A DNA stretch of 40,658 bases from Prevotella sp. GTDB taxonomy: Bacteria; Bacteroidota; Bacteroidia; Bacteroidales; Bacteroidaceae. The DNA lies in assembly GCA_017417465.1 (NCBI GenBank), contig JAFPZD010000110.1, forward strand, positions 1 through 40,658. The letters run 5' to 3'. Below the pieces are notes generated by a model, which saw only the letters and a program-made list of their open reading frames with translations, did no database searches and was not told where the DNA came from. The stretch's first letter is position 1. Each line of letters begins with the position of its first letter. Made by a program: the position numbers and the translations under genes. This document shows, one piece after another, positions 16,555-24,010 of the stretch.

Positions 16555-18654
16555 ATGTCAATCTCGGTAAAGAATATTTCCGTCAGCATCGACGGCAATG
16601 CCTCTAAGCAATTCAAGATAGAAATCAGCGGCGTGAAGTACACCATGACGGGCTTCTCGTTGCGACAGCAGATGCTCGACCACAGCCGTCTCTCCTTTGA
16701 ACTTATCAAAGATCCGCTCGAAGACATCTCAGAGACACAGTTCAAGGTCTGTAGCGACATCATTGGCAAGCAGGTGACGCTCAACCTGCAGACAGACCCC
16801 ATGGAGATAGAGCTAAAGGGGTTCAGCGGCGACACCGTCAAGGACATCGAGTTCGATGGCTTCATCATTAACGCCTCAGCGTCGCGCCGCACCACACAAT
16901 ACTCCATCAGCGTCGAAGCTGTCAGCTGGGACGGGTTGCTCGACAACGACCGCGACTGTCGTGCCTACGAAGAGAAAATGCTGAAGGACATCGCCGAGGA
17001 TGTACTCTCCAAGGCGGCACCCCTCGACTTTCAGGTCGACCCTGCCTTTGCTGACGAACCTTACCTCTACTGTGTGAAGTGGAACGAGACCAGCTACGGG
17101 TTCCTCCAGCGACTCGCCATACGCCACGGCGAATGGCTCTTCAACAATGGCAAGAAGCTCTTCTTCGGCAAGCTGCCAGAGGCAGAGGCTGTACAGCTCT
17201 CATACCCCAGCCGCGACATAGCATCCTACGGCATCGACCTCAATGCCCGTCACCTCAACTTCAACCAATGCTTCTCTACCGCCAAGGAGGACAAGAACTA
17301 CACCGAGAAGGAGCAGGACAAGATGAGCGACAAGCTCAACGACCTGAACGAGGCAGCCTTCAACATGTCGAAGGACAAGTTTAAGGATCCGACCCTCGAG
17401 AGTCTTGTCGCCGGTGGCTTCGCATTCGACATCGACGGCAGTGGCGATATGCTCGACAAGCTCGACAAGCCGCAGGCCCTCGGACGCAAAGCAGGCCTGC
17501 TGCGCTACCACGGCAGCACCTTCTGCTCCAAACTTGCCATTGGTGGCAAACTCATCGTCGTCGACAACTATATCACCGACGAGCAGTCGAACACCAAGAG
17601 CGACGTGCCACAGGACGAGATTCTCATCACCAGCATCACCCACTCTTTCAACTGCGACGAAACGTACACCAATTTCTTCTCAGGCATCTCCGCAAACGCG
17701 AAACACCCGCCTTACACCGATGCCTCGGCAGTGCCTCGGGCCATGCCCATCCGTGCATGGGTGCTCGACAACAAAGACCCTGAGTGCCTCGGACGTGTGC
17801 GTGTCAATTTTGCTTGGCAGTTCGAAAACAACCAGTTCGACCGCGAGTTCGTCTCAACGCCGTGGATTCGTGTCGAACAGCCCTATACAGGAAAGGAGAA
17901 GGGCTTCTATTTCATACCCGAAGAAGGCGAGGAGGTCATGGTCGACTTCGAGGGTGGCAATGCCGAGATGCCCTACGTCCGTTCCTCACTCTTCAACGGC
18001 GAACAACACACTGACAAGTCATGGGCTAGCCAGAAGACTGTCGACACCAACGAGGTGAAGGCCATCCGCACCCGTAACGGCCACACCATCGAGATACACG
18101 ACAAGAAGAAAGGCGGCTACATCAAGATATACGACCACAAGAAGAACAACTATGTCCTCACCTTCTCCACTGACGAGAAGCTCATCAAGCTGCACTCATC
18201 GGGCAACATCGAGCTCGATGCAGCCAACGACATCATCATGCATGCCGGCAACGACATGAAGGTTACGGTCGACCACGACAAGTCGCTTGAGGTAAAGAAC
18301 GACATGAAGGTAGACGTCACCAAAGTCATGAATGTCGACGTCCACAAACAGTCGAAAATCGACGTCAAGGACAAACTCGAAATTAAGACTGACTACGAGG
18401 ACCTCTACATCCGTAAGAGCGGCATCTTCGCAACCATCACGGGCGGCGTTAACTCCACCATCATCAATGGCGAATTCTATCTCAGCGCTCCTACCGGCAA
18501 CCTCAACATCACGAATTTCGAAACACAACTTACATCAAGTGTACCCATGCAGGTTCATGGTACAACGCTCGCCCTCAAAGGCGACACACTCTTAGAGGTC
18601 ACCAGCATCACTGGCCCGATGAACATCTCAGGCATCGTATGCAGCTTTAACTAA
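16555..18654 (+). CDS. vgrG: VgrG/TssI spike protein
   Basis: A protein of 699 residues. The N-terminal half is gp27-like (FKIEISGVKYTMTGFSLRQQML, SRRTTQYSISVEAVSWDGLL, SYGFLQRLAIRHGEWLFNNG), followed by an OB-fold/gp5 region (RAMPIRAWVLDNKDPECLGRVRV, then FVSTPWIRVEQP and FYFIPEEGEEVMVDFEGG). The C-terminal 200 residues are a beta-helix with repeated D/K/V strands (DMKVTVDHDKSLEVKNDMKV). The order is that of VgrG trimers, the spike that carries tip and effectors. No extra C-terminal toxin domain is seen. The PAAR-like gene follows 18 bases later. Confidence 0.92.
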   Translation: MSISVKNISVSIDGNASKQFKIEISGVKYTMTGFSLRQQMLDHSRLSFELIKDPLEDISETQFKVCSDIIGKQVTLNLQTDPMEIELKGFSGDTVKDIEFDGFIINASASRRTTQYSISVEAVSWDGLLDNDRDCRAYEEKMLKDIAEDVLSKAAPLDFQVDPAFADEPYLYCVKWNETSYGFLQRLAIRHGEWLFNNGKKLFFGKLPEAEAVQLSYPSRDIASYGIDLNARHLNFNQCFSTAKEDKNYTEKEQDKMSDKLNDLNEAAFNMSKDKFKDPTLESLVAGGFAFDIDGSGDMLDKLDKPQALGRKAGLLRYHGSTFCSKLAIGGKLIVVDNYITDEQSNTKSDVPQDEILITSITHSFNCDETYTNFFSGISANAKHPPYTDASAVPRAMPIRAWVLDNKDPECLGRVRVNFAWQFENNQFDREFVSTPWIRVEQPYTGKEKGFYFIPEEGEEVMVDFEGGNAEMPYVRSSLFNGEQHTDKSWASQKTVDTNEVKAIRTRNGHTIEIHDKKKGGYIKIYDHKKNNYVLTFSTDEKLIKLHSSGNIELDAANDIIMHAGNDMKVTVDHDKSLEVKNDMKVDVTKVMNVDVHKQSKIDVKDKLEIKTDYEDLYIRKSGIFATITGGVNSTIINGEFYLSAPTGNLNITNFETQLTSSVPMQVHGTTLALKGDTLLEVTSITGPMNISGIVCSFN

Positions 18655-18672
18655 TGAAGGGAAGAACAAGCA

Positions 18673-20154
18673 ATGGATGGTTTTGAAAAATACGGTAACA
18701 TGCTGCCGCCAATCTCCACCTCGCCCAAGCCGTTGATTGACGCGGTAAAGAAGGGACAGGAGGAATTCGGCAAGTTCAAGGAGGACGTTGTCAAGGACAT
18801 TCAGGACAGCGAGGTTTATAAGGCCTTGGACTCCATCGGCAGACCCGTTGAGGACAAAGGTGGCATCGACGGAAAGCCGATGCGTGCCCAGCCTCACAAT
18901 GTGGGTGGCATCATGGAGTTGTGTACGTCGAACGCCATCGTGCAATGCCCATGCGGCATGACGTTCTGCAAGATGGATGCCACACCCATGCCACGCATCC
19001 ACGGCGTGGGACAGAAGATGAACAACGCCTTCCTCACCATCAACGATCACCTGCCCTTCATCAACGTCTTCCCCTACAACCTCTTCACGCTGTGTACCAA
19101 CCAGCTAAATCCGTTCGTGGCACTGGCCACGCTTGCTGCCACCGTGGCGAAGGGTGGCGTCTACACACCCACACCGTGGCCCTGCGTCGCCTCGCTGCCT
19201 TTGTTCACGTTCGTGCCCTGGATTCCCACACAGTTCAAGGTACTCAGAAACGGCATGCCAGTGGTCACGAACCTGAGCAAGCTGCCCTGCTATCTTCCCG
19301 CGCTCATTGAGATTAAGCATTGCGGACAGGGCCTCGACGACTCCTGGCTCAAAAGCATGTTCGTAGGACAGGGAGGAATCGACGGCTTGCTCAATGTGCT
19401 GAGCATCATTTCCAAAGCTTCAGGAAAGGGTGTCAAACTCACCGACAAGGCCACCAAGCCGGGAATGAAGGCGCTCAACACGATGGCGCGTACCATCAAC
19501 ACCGGCAGTCAGTTCTCCGAGTCGACCCTCCAGTTCATGCAAGGAGACTGGGGAAACGCGCTCGGCAGTTTTGGCGGAGGTATGGAGGGCGTCGGCGGCA
19601 TCCTCGAGAAAGTCGGCATGAGCCGTGGCGCCAACTTCTTCAACAACGCAAAGACGGCCACCGACTATGCCAACGTGGGTCTCGCCACAGCCGAGGGCGA
19701 CGTCAAGGGCATGGTCAAAAACACCCTGTCGGTCAGTGGCGTCGAGAATGCCGACATGATCAATACGTACATCGACCTGGCCGACGACTCCAAGAACACG
19801 CTCGAATACATGGTAGAGACCGGACAGGCCAACGACCGCGAGCTGGCTAACCAAAAGGTGATGCTGGCCGCCAATGCCACCCTGCCGCCGGAGTCGGTCA
19901 GCCAACTGCAGGACACCCTTGAGCAAAACGACCGCATGCAGGCCGATATGGAGAAGAAGCTACCAAAGCAAGAGGCTCCCGAGGTCGAAGAACCGTCGAA
20001 GCCCTATAAGACCGTTCCGCTGGAAAAAACGAAGAAAACGGAGAGTGCCCCCTCTACCCCTCAACCGGCACAGACGGAAAAGAAGGGTGGCAACCCCTTT
20101 GCCGACGCCATGAACTTCGACTTACCAGAGAGCGATGGGCTTCAAAGCGACTAA
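18673..20154 (+). CDS. PAAR-like (DUF4280-type) tip protein with C-terminal extension
   Basis: A protein of 493 residues. Residues about 80-220 match DUF4280: a Cys-containing start (IVQCPCGMTFCKMDA), then FINVFPYNLFTLCTN, NPFVALATLAAT, PWPCVASLPLF and the FVPWIPTQFKVL and CGQG segments. DUF4280 proteins are PAAR-like caps on contractile-system spikes. The remaining 270 residues form a helical, Gly-rich region (GSFGGGMEGVGGILEKVGMS) and end in a Pro/Glu/Lys-rich disordered tail. I see no known toxin motif, so the extension could be an effector, an effector adaptor or a docking arm. It is directly downstream of vgrG and upstream of the Ubl gene. Confidence 0.8.
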   Translation: MDGFEKYGNMLPPISTSPKPLIDAVKKGQEEFGKFKEDVVKDIQDSEVYKALDSIGRPVEDKGGIDGKPMRAQPHNVGGIMELCTSNAIVQCPCGMTFCKMDATPMPRIHGVGQKMNNAFLTINDHLPFINVFPYNLFTLCTNQLNPFVALATLAATVAKGGVYTPTPWPCVASLPLFTFVPWIPTQFKVLRNGMPVVTNLSKLPCYLPALIEIKHCGQGLDDSWLKSMFVGQGGIDGLLNVLSIISKASGKGVKLTDKATKPGMKALNTMARTINTGSQFSESTLQFMQGDWGNALGSFGGGMEGVGGILEKVGMSRGANFFNNAKTATDYANVGLATAEGDVKGMVKNTLSVSGVENADMINTYIDLADDSKNTLEYMVETGQANDRELANQKVMLAANATLPPESVSQLQDTLEQNDRMQADMEKKLPKQEAPEVEEPSKPYKTVPLEKTKKTESAPSTPQPAQTEKKGGNPFADAMNFDLPESDGLQSD

Positions 20155-20194
20155 TTGAACATCAACAGAAACGACAAACAAACAACAATAGAAT

Positions 20195-20521
20195 ATGACA
20201 GACCAGGAATTTTATCAGGAAGAGTTTATCGTCATACTGACCATTGATGGTACAGCATACGACGAGATTGAAGTGAAGGTTACTGACCCGAACAAGACAG
20301 TGCGCGAGCAGATCGACAGCATCATCCAGGTGTTCGAGCTGCCGAAGATGGACAACGGTGGAAACCCCATCCAGTATCTGCTTGGCAAGCTGATGGACGG
20401 CGACGAGGAACCCGCCGTGCTGGAGTTCGAAGACGAGGATGGCCGCGAAATGGCGCTGGTCGACTACGACATCCAGCCGATGGACCATCTGCACCTCATC
20501 TCCGTGCCCATCGCCGGATGA
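20195..20521 (+). CDS. Ubiquitin-like beta-grasp protein ending in glycine
   Basis: A protein of 108 residues with a beta-grasp outline: FIVILTIDG, then EIEVKVTDPNKTVREQIDSIIQVF (strand and main helix), then YLLGKLMDGDE, AVLEFEDEDGREMALVDYDI and a last strand DHLHLISV. This is the YukD-like type of ubiquitin fold. The protein ends VPIAG, so a Gly carboxyl terminus is available without trimming. The next genes include an E2, a JAMM protease, a RING protein and an E1, which strongly supports a conjugated modifier. It is not obviously a thiamine or molybdopterin sulfur carrier (no GG, no ThiS/MoaD context). The substrate is unknown. Confidence 0.82.
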   Translation: MTDQEFYQEEFIVILTIDGTAYDEIEVKVTDPNKTVREQIDSIIQVFELPKMDNGGNPIQYLLGKLMDGDEEPAVLEFEDEDGREMALVDYDIQPMDHLHLISVPIAG

Positions 20522-20557
20522 GCGAAGAATGTTTTCGTTTTTTGCCACACCTATTGG

Positions 20558-20600
20558 AATAGTAAATCGTAAATAGTAAATCGTCAAATTGTAAATAACC
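20558..20600 (+). repeat. AT-rich spacer repeats before the E2 gene
   Basis: AATAGTAAATCGTAAATAGTAAATCGTC-like short repeats (units of about 7-15 bases) lie directly before the E2 start. This is another member of the low-complexity spacers of this operon. Confidence 0.55.
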
Positions 20601-20603
20601 CAG

Positions 20604-21266
20604 ATGAATCCCGCTATAGAAAAGTTTGAAGGAATGGAGCTGAACGGGCGCGACGCCCGTCTGCTAAAGGAATGGAAAGAACTTGATGCCCTCTGCGCCA
20701 AGCGCAAGCGCGAGAGTGCCAATCCTTTCAAGCCATCACTGTCGTATATCATTCGTCGGAAGACCCCCACGGGCCTGCCCACCGAGTTTGAGATATGGTA
20801 TCGCTGCAAGAGCATTGTGGGCGTCGAGGGCGACGAGCCGCCACGCAAGCCCATCTTTGGCAACCTGCACAAGATGAGCGTCGTATTGCCTAACAACTAC
20901 CCGTCGGCCGACGGCAACCCCGTGTTCACGTTTATCACCGACATCTGGCATCCGAACATCCGCTACAGCGGCAGTTTCAAGGGTCACGTATGTCTCACCA
21001 TCAAAGAGATGGGCGTGCTGGCAAGCATCAAGGACCTCGTGCTGCGCGTGGAGCGCTACCTGAAGTACCAGATGTACCACGCACAGAACACCTATCCTTA
21101 TCCTGAAGACCAGGCGGTGGCTGAGTGGGTGCGCGAGGAGGGTGAGCCTAACGGATGGGTGAAGTTCGCACAGGACAAGCCTGAGCCCGCACCTCAACCC
21201 AAGGCACCCGAAGCGCCTGCTGACGACGAGACGGCACCGAAGAAGAAAATGTCGCTCAGCATCTAA
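20604..21266 (+). CDS. E2 ubiquitin-conjugating enzyme homologue
   Basis: A protein of 220 residues with a UBC-like core at about residues 15-160. The core shows strands EFEIWYRCKS and HKMSVVLPNNYPSADGNPVFTF, then the hallmark HPN at 116-118 and a catalytic Cys at 130 in GHVCLTI. This is the E2 arrangement in which HPN lies about ten residues before the active Cys. A helix follows (IKDLVLRVERYLKYQMYHA). Beyond the core is a flexible Pro/Ala/Lys tail ending KKKMSLSI. It should receive the Ubl from the E1 and pass it on, perhaps with the RING protein. It lies 82 bases after the Ubl gene. Confidence 0.88.
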   Translation: MNPAIEKFEGMELNGRDARLLKEWKELDALCAKRKRESANPFKPSLSYIIRRKTPTGLPTEFEIWYRCKSIVGVEGDEPPRKPIFGNLHKMSVVLPNNYPSADGNPVFTFITDIWHPNIRYSGSFKGHVCLTIKEMGVLASIKDLVLRVERYLKYQMYHAQNTYPYPEDQAVAEWVREEGEPNGWVKFAQDKPEPAPQPKAPEAPADDETAPKKKMSLSI

Positions 21267-21284
21267 GAGCGCCCCCACCCCTAT

Positions 21285-21299
21285 CCCCTTTCCAAGGGG
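21285..21299 (+). other. Small hairpin after the E2 gene
   Basis: CCCCTT and AAGGGG are separated by TCC. It lies 18 bases after the E2 stop and has no T-run, so it is more likely an mRNA processing or stability element than a terminator. Confidence 0.35.
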
Positions 21300-21395
21300 A
21301 AGGAAGACCCTGAAAAGACTGCCAGTGGGTAAAGGATAGTTAGGCAGCCTGAAAAGGGTTGCTTGCCAGTCTCAAAACGTGGACGAGAGAACGTG

Positions 21396-21403
21396 CAAAG
21401 TTA
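21396..21403 (-). promoter_or_regulatory. Minus-strand -7 box inside the operon
   Basis: TAACTTTG followed by GCACGT on the minus strand is nearly the same as the boxes at 3461 and 9896. A transcript from it would run antisense to the E2 and Ubl genes. No perfect -33 TTTG is seen at the usual distance. Confidence 0.35.
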
Positions 21404-21405
21404 AA

Positions 21406-21480
21406 ACTGCGCCATTGTTTGATAAAACTGCGTCATTGTTTGATAAAACTGCGCCGTTGTTTGATAAAACTGCGTCAATA
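21406..21480. repeat. 21-bp tandem repeats
   Basis: Three units of ACTGCGYCRTTGTTTGATAAA at 21406-21426, 21427-21447 and 21448-21468, plus a partial fourth. They sit in the 265-base gap between the E2 gene and the next gene. Antisense they would encode a short peptide repeat, but I see no credible gene. Confidence 0.8.
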
Positions 21481-21531
21481 CTGACCCTTTTCCTAAATAG
21501 TGAAATGTGAATAGAGAATAGTGAATAGAAT

Positions 21532-22578
21532 ATGAAAAAGACATTCGTATGTATGCTGCTCTGCCTGATGGCTACCATGGGTTGGGCCGACGAGCAGAAG
21601 AAGGTCACGCTGAGCAGTGACCATAACAAGGAGACCATCAACCTGTCGTACCTGAACATCTTTGTCAGCCTCAGTCAGGCTGACGATGACAAAGGCAATG
21701 TGAACATCGAACTGGAGAACCTCAGCGAGTCGAAGGTTCTCATCCTCTTCGACCGCTCCTATACGGAGAAGCAGGCCAAGAAGATGACGCCCAAGCTGCA
21801 GTTCGACAAGACGTTCGGCGGCACAAAGGGAAAGCGCATCATCGACCCGTACAGCTATCAGCTGAACCGCGTAATGCAATTCCGCCCTTCCGACAAGTAC
21901 ACTCTGCCCATCATCAGCGTTGAGAGCGAGCAGCCCATCGTGGTGACGCTCCCCATCTATATCGCGAAGTGGAAAGGCAGCAAGAAACTGATTCTTCTGG
22001 AAAAGCAGGTCATTGAGCTTGACATCGAGGCTCAGCTCAAGCCCAGTGCCGAGTTTGTGGACATGAGTAAACGCTGCGACGACTTGCTGAAGGAGATCGA
22101 GCGCAACCCCATCTGCACGAACAAGAACCACAAACCGTCGGCAAGCAAGCAGCGCGAGGAGCTTCAGGCGAAGGTCGACGGGCTGAAAAGCGAGATCGAC
22201 GGCATCATCAGCAAGCATGCATGGGCCAGCAGCGATAATGGCTATCGTCGCTTCAACGACCTGAAGGAGAAGTTTGCCAACATCGAGTTCGCCGAGCGTG
22301 ACTGTGGTCGCCACGGTTCAAGGCCCAAAGCCGGCCATCAGTGCAGCTACTGTAGCTTGTCACTCCAGCAGATTTATCACAAGCTCGACGACCTCTATAA
22401 GAAGATTTACAGCAGTAGCGACCGTAAGGGCACCAAGGCCAGCGTCATGTCGCAGGTTAACGCCCTCTATAACTGCTGCACCGACTCGCGCTGCAGCAAG
22501 CATGCCGCCCAGTGGAAGAAGGGTGGCGACTACAAGAACAAGATCGTGGAGCGCTATAACCGCATCAACGGACTGTGA
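21532..22578 (+). CDS. Exported Cys-rich protein, paralogue of the next gene
   Basis: A protein of 348 residues with a signal peptide (MKKTFVCMLLCLMATMGWA). Residues about 25-170 are beta-rich with NVNIELENLSESKVLILFDRS and VVTLPIYIAKWKGSKKLILLEKQ, and resemble the N-terminal domain of the following protein. Residues 171-348 are helical and hold Cys/His clusters: C195 and H200, C258 and H261, then H269, C271 and C274, and C315, C316, C321 and H324. In the periplasm these could bind metal or form disulfides. I do not recognise a family. It sits in the middle of the Ubl set, so a role in the envelope part of the system is inferred. Confidence 0.85.
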   Translation: MKKTFVCMLLCLMATMGWADEQKKVTLSSDHNKETINLSYLNIFVSLSQADDDKGNVNIELENLSESKVLILFDRSYTEKQAKKMTPKLQFDKTFGGTKGKRIIDPYSYQLNRVMQFRPSDKYTLPIISVESEQPIVVTLPIYIAKWKGSKKLILLEKQVIELDIEAQLKPSAEFVDMSKRCDDLLKEIERNPICTNKNHKPSASKQREELQAKVDGLKSEIDGIISKHAWASSDNGYRRFNDLKEKFANIEFAERDCGRHGSRPKAGHQCSYCSLSLQQIYHKLDDLYKKIYSSSDRKGTKASVMSQVNALYNCCTDSRCSKHAAQWKKGGDYKNKIVERYNRINGL

Positions 22579-22601
22579 AGATGAAAAATGAAAGATGAAA
22601 A

Positions 22602-23984
22602 ATGAAAAAGGCTGAAGCTACCATTCTCTTTTTCCTTTGTCTCCTCTGTGGCATCAGCGGCAATGCCAAAGAGAAGAAAGACACGCTCTTCTCTGCTGAG
22701 GGCGACCGTGTCATCGTCAGTTATAGTCTGGCCGTAAACGGCGGACAGATGACCGTCGGCTTCACCAATGTGCAGAAGAAGCTGAGCGAGGGCCACCTCA
22801 AGAAGTTCAAGAAGCTCGACGAGGTCGCCGTCGTCATCTTCGACCGCACCGGCAACTATCGCAACATCAAGTTCGAAGGCATCACCACGTCGCCATTCAT
22901 GGTACCCGCCGAGTTCACATACAGTCCTTCGCCCGACGGCTATTTCCTCCTACAGGACAACCCGACACTGCAGTTCACTGTCAGCAGCGACGAGGCTAAG
23001 CTCTCCGTGCCACTCTACTTAGCGCACTACGAAGGGAAGCGCCACTACAAGGTGTTTGCTCAGTGCGGCACGCTGCAGCTGAAGGCCAAGTCAGGAAAAG
23101 GCGGAACCAGCGCCAGCTCGTCGGGGGCTGCACCTGACCAGTCATCATCAGAGGTGGTCGTCACCTCCGAAGAATTGATCGATGAAGGAATGTCGCCTGC
23201 CGATGAAGCTGCCATTCGCATCAACTCCCTGAAGCAGATGCTGGAGCGGGCCACCAAAGTGCCATTCTCCGAGGAGCTGACCCACGAAGCATCGATGCTG
23301 CGTGAGCTGCGTTTCAAGATTACCGATGATGCCGTAAGCAAGCAGATTGGCGAGGCCCTTGCCGCCTACGATGACAAGAAGCAGCAGCTGGAACAAGTGG
23401 CTGATGCCAGTCAGAAGGAAGCCAACGAGAAGGCAGCAGCCGATGCCCAAAACGCACAGGCTCGACAGGACTCGATTGCTGCGGCTCAAGCCCAGCAAGC
23501 CAGCGACGACAAGAAGAACATGATGTGGCTCATTGGCGGTTTGGGCGGACTGTTCCTGCTATTCACGATGGGTAAGCAAGTCTTTCAAGCCATCAAGAGC
23601 AATCAGATGCAGAAGAAGCAGCAACAAATGCAGCAGAAGATGCAGCAGGACATGATGAAGAAGATGCAAGAGCTGACTGAGAAAGCCACGCCCAAGATGG
23701 CTGGCCCAGAGGGTGCAGAGGAAGCCGTTCAGCAAGCGAAACAGCAGGCTGGCCGTGCTGTGTCGAAGGAGACCGACGCCGCCAAGCAGCGTTTGCGCGA
23801 GATCCTTGCCGGCAAGAAAGGCCAGGCTGCTGGGACAGAAGCTGCTCCTTCGGAACCCGCCGCCCCCAAGATCTCCATCACGCCAGGTCGCAAACCATCG
23901 ATGAACGACCAGATTCCTTCCACCTACAAACGACTGCAAAAATCGAAGAAGAGCGGCGATGGACCATCATCCCCCAAAAACTAA
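22602..23984 (+). CDS. Single-pass membrane protein with periplasmic beta domain
   Basis: A protein of 460 residues with a signal sequence (about 1-22). A beta-rich periplasmic domain follows (about 27-162; VAVVIFDRTGNY, KLSVPLYLAHYEGKRHYKVF), related to that of the preceding protein. Then come a Ser-rich linker, a helical stretch, and one membrane helix at about 307-323. After this lies a cytoplasmic coiled coil very rich in Gln, Lys and Met (QKKQQQMQQKMQQDMMKKM) and a disordered Pro/Ala/Lys tail. It bridges the inner membrane with a periplasmic head and cytoplasmic arm, the kind of shape expected in a secretion membrane complex. No named family is recognised. Its stop overlaps the next possible start as TAATG. 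Confidence 0.85.
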   Translation: MKKAEATILFFLCLLCGISGNAKEKKDTLFSAEGDRVIVSYSLAVNGGQMTVGFTNVQKKLSEGHLKKFKKLDEVAVVIFDRTGNYRNIKFEGITTSPFMVPAEFTYSPSPDGYFLLQDNPTLQFTVSSDEAKLSVPLYLAHYEGKRHYKVFAQCGTLQLKAKSGKGGTSASSSGAAPDQSSSEVVVTSEELIDEGMSPADEAAIRINSLKQMLERATKVPFSEELTHEASMLRELRFKITDDAVSKQIGEALAAYDDKKQQLEQVADASQKEANEKAAADAQNAQARQDSIAAAQAQQASDDKKNMMWLIGGLGGLFLLFTMGKQVFQAIKSNQMQKKQQQMQQKMQQDMMKKMQELTEKATPKMAGPEGAEEAVQQAKQQAGRAVSKETDAAKQRLREILAGKKGQAAGTEAAPSEPAAPKISITPGRKPSMNDQIPSTYKRLQKSKKSGDGPSSPKN

Positions 23985-24010
23985 TGAAAGGACAAATAAC
24001 AGATACAATT

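Noticed and set aside
20195-20521. Ubl as a ThiS/MoaD sulfur carrier
   Set aside because: It lacks a C-terminal GG, and there are no thiamine or molybdopterin genes nearby; E2, RING and JAMM neighbours point to conjugation.
21406-21480. Possible small CRISPR array
   Set aside because: The units follow each other directly without spacers, so they are simple tandem repeats.
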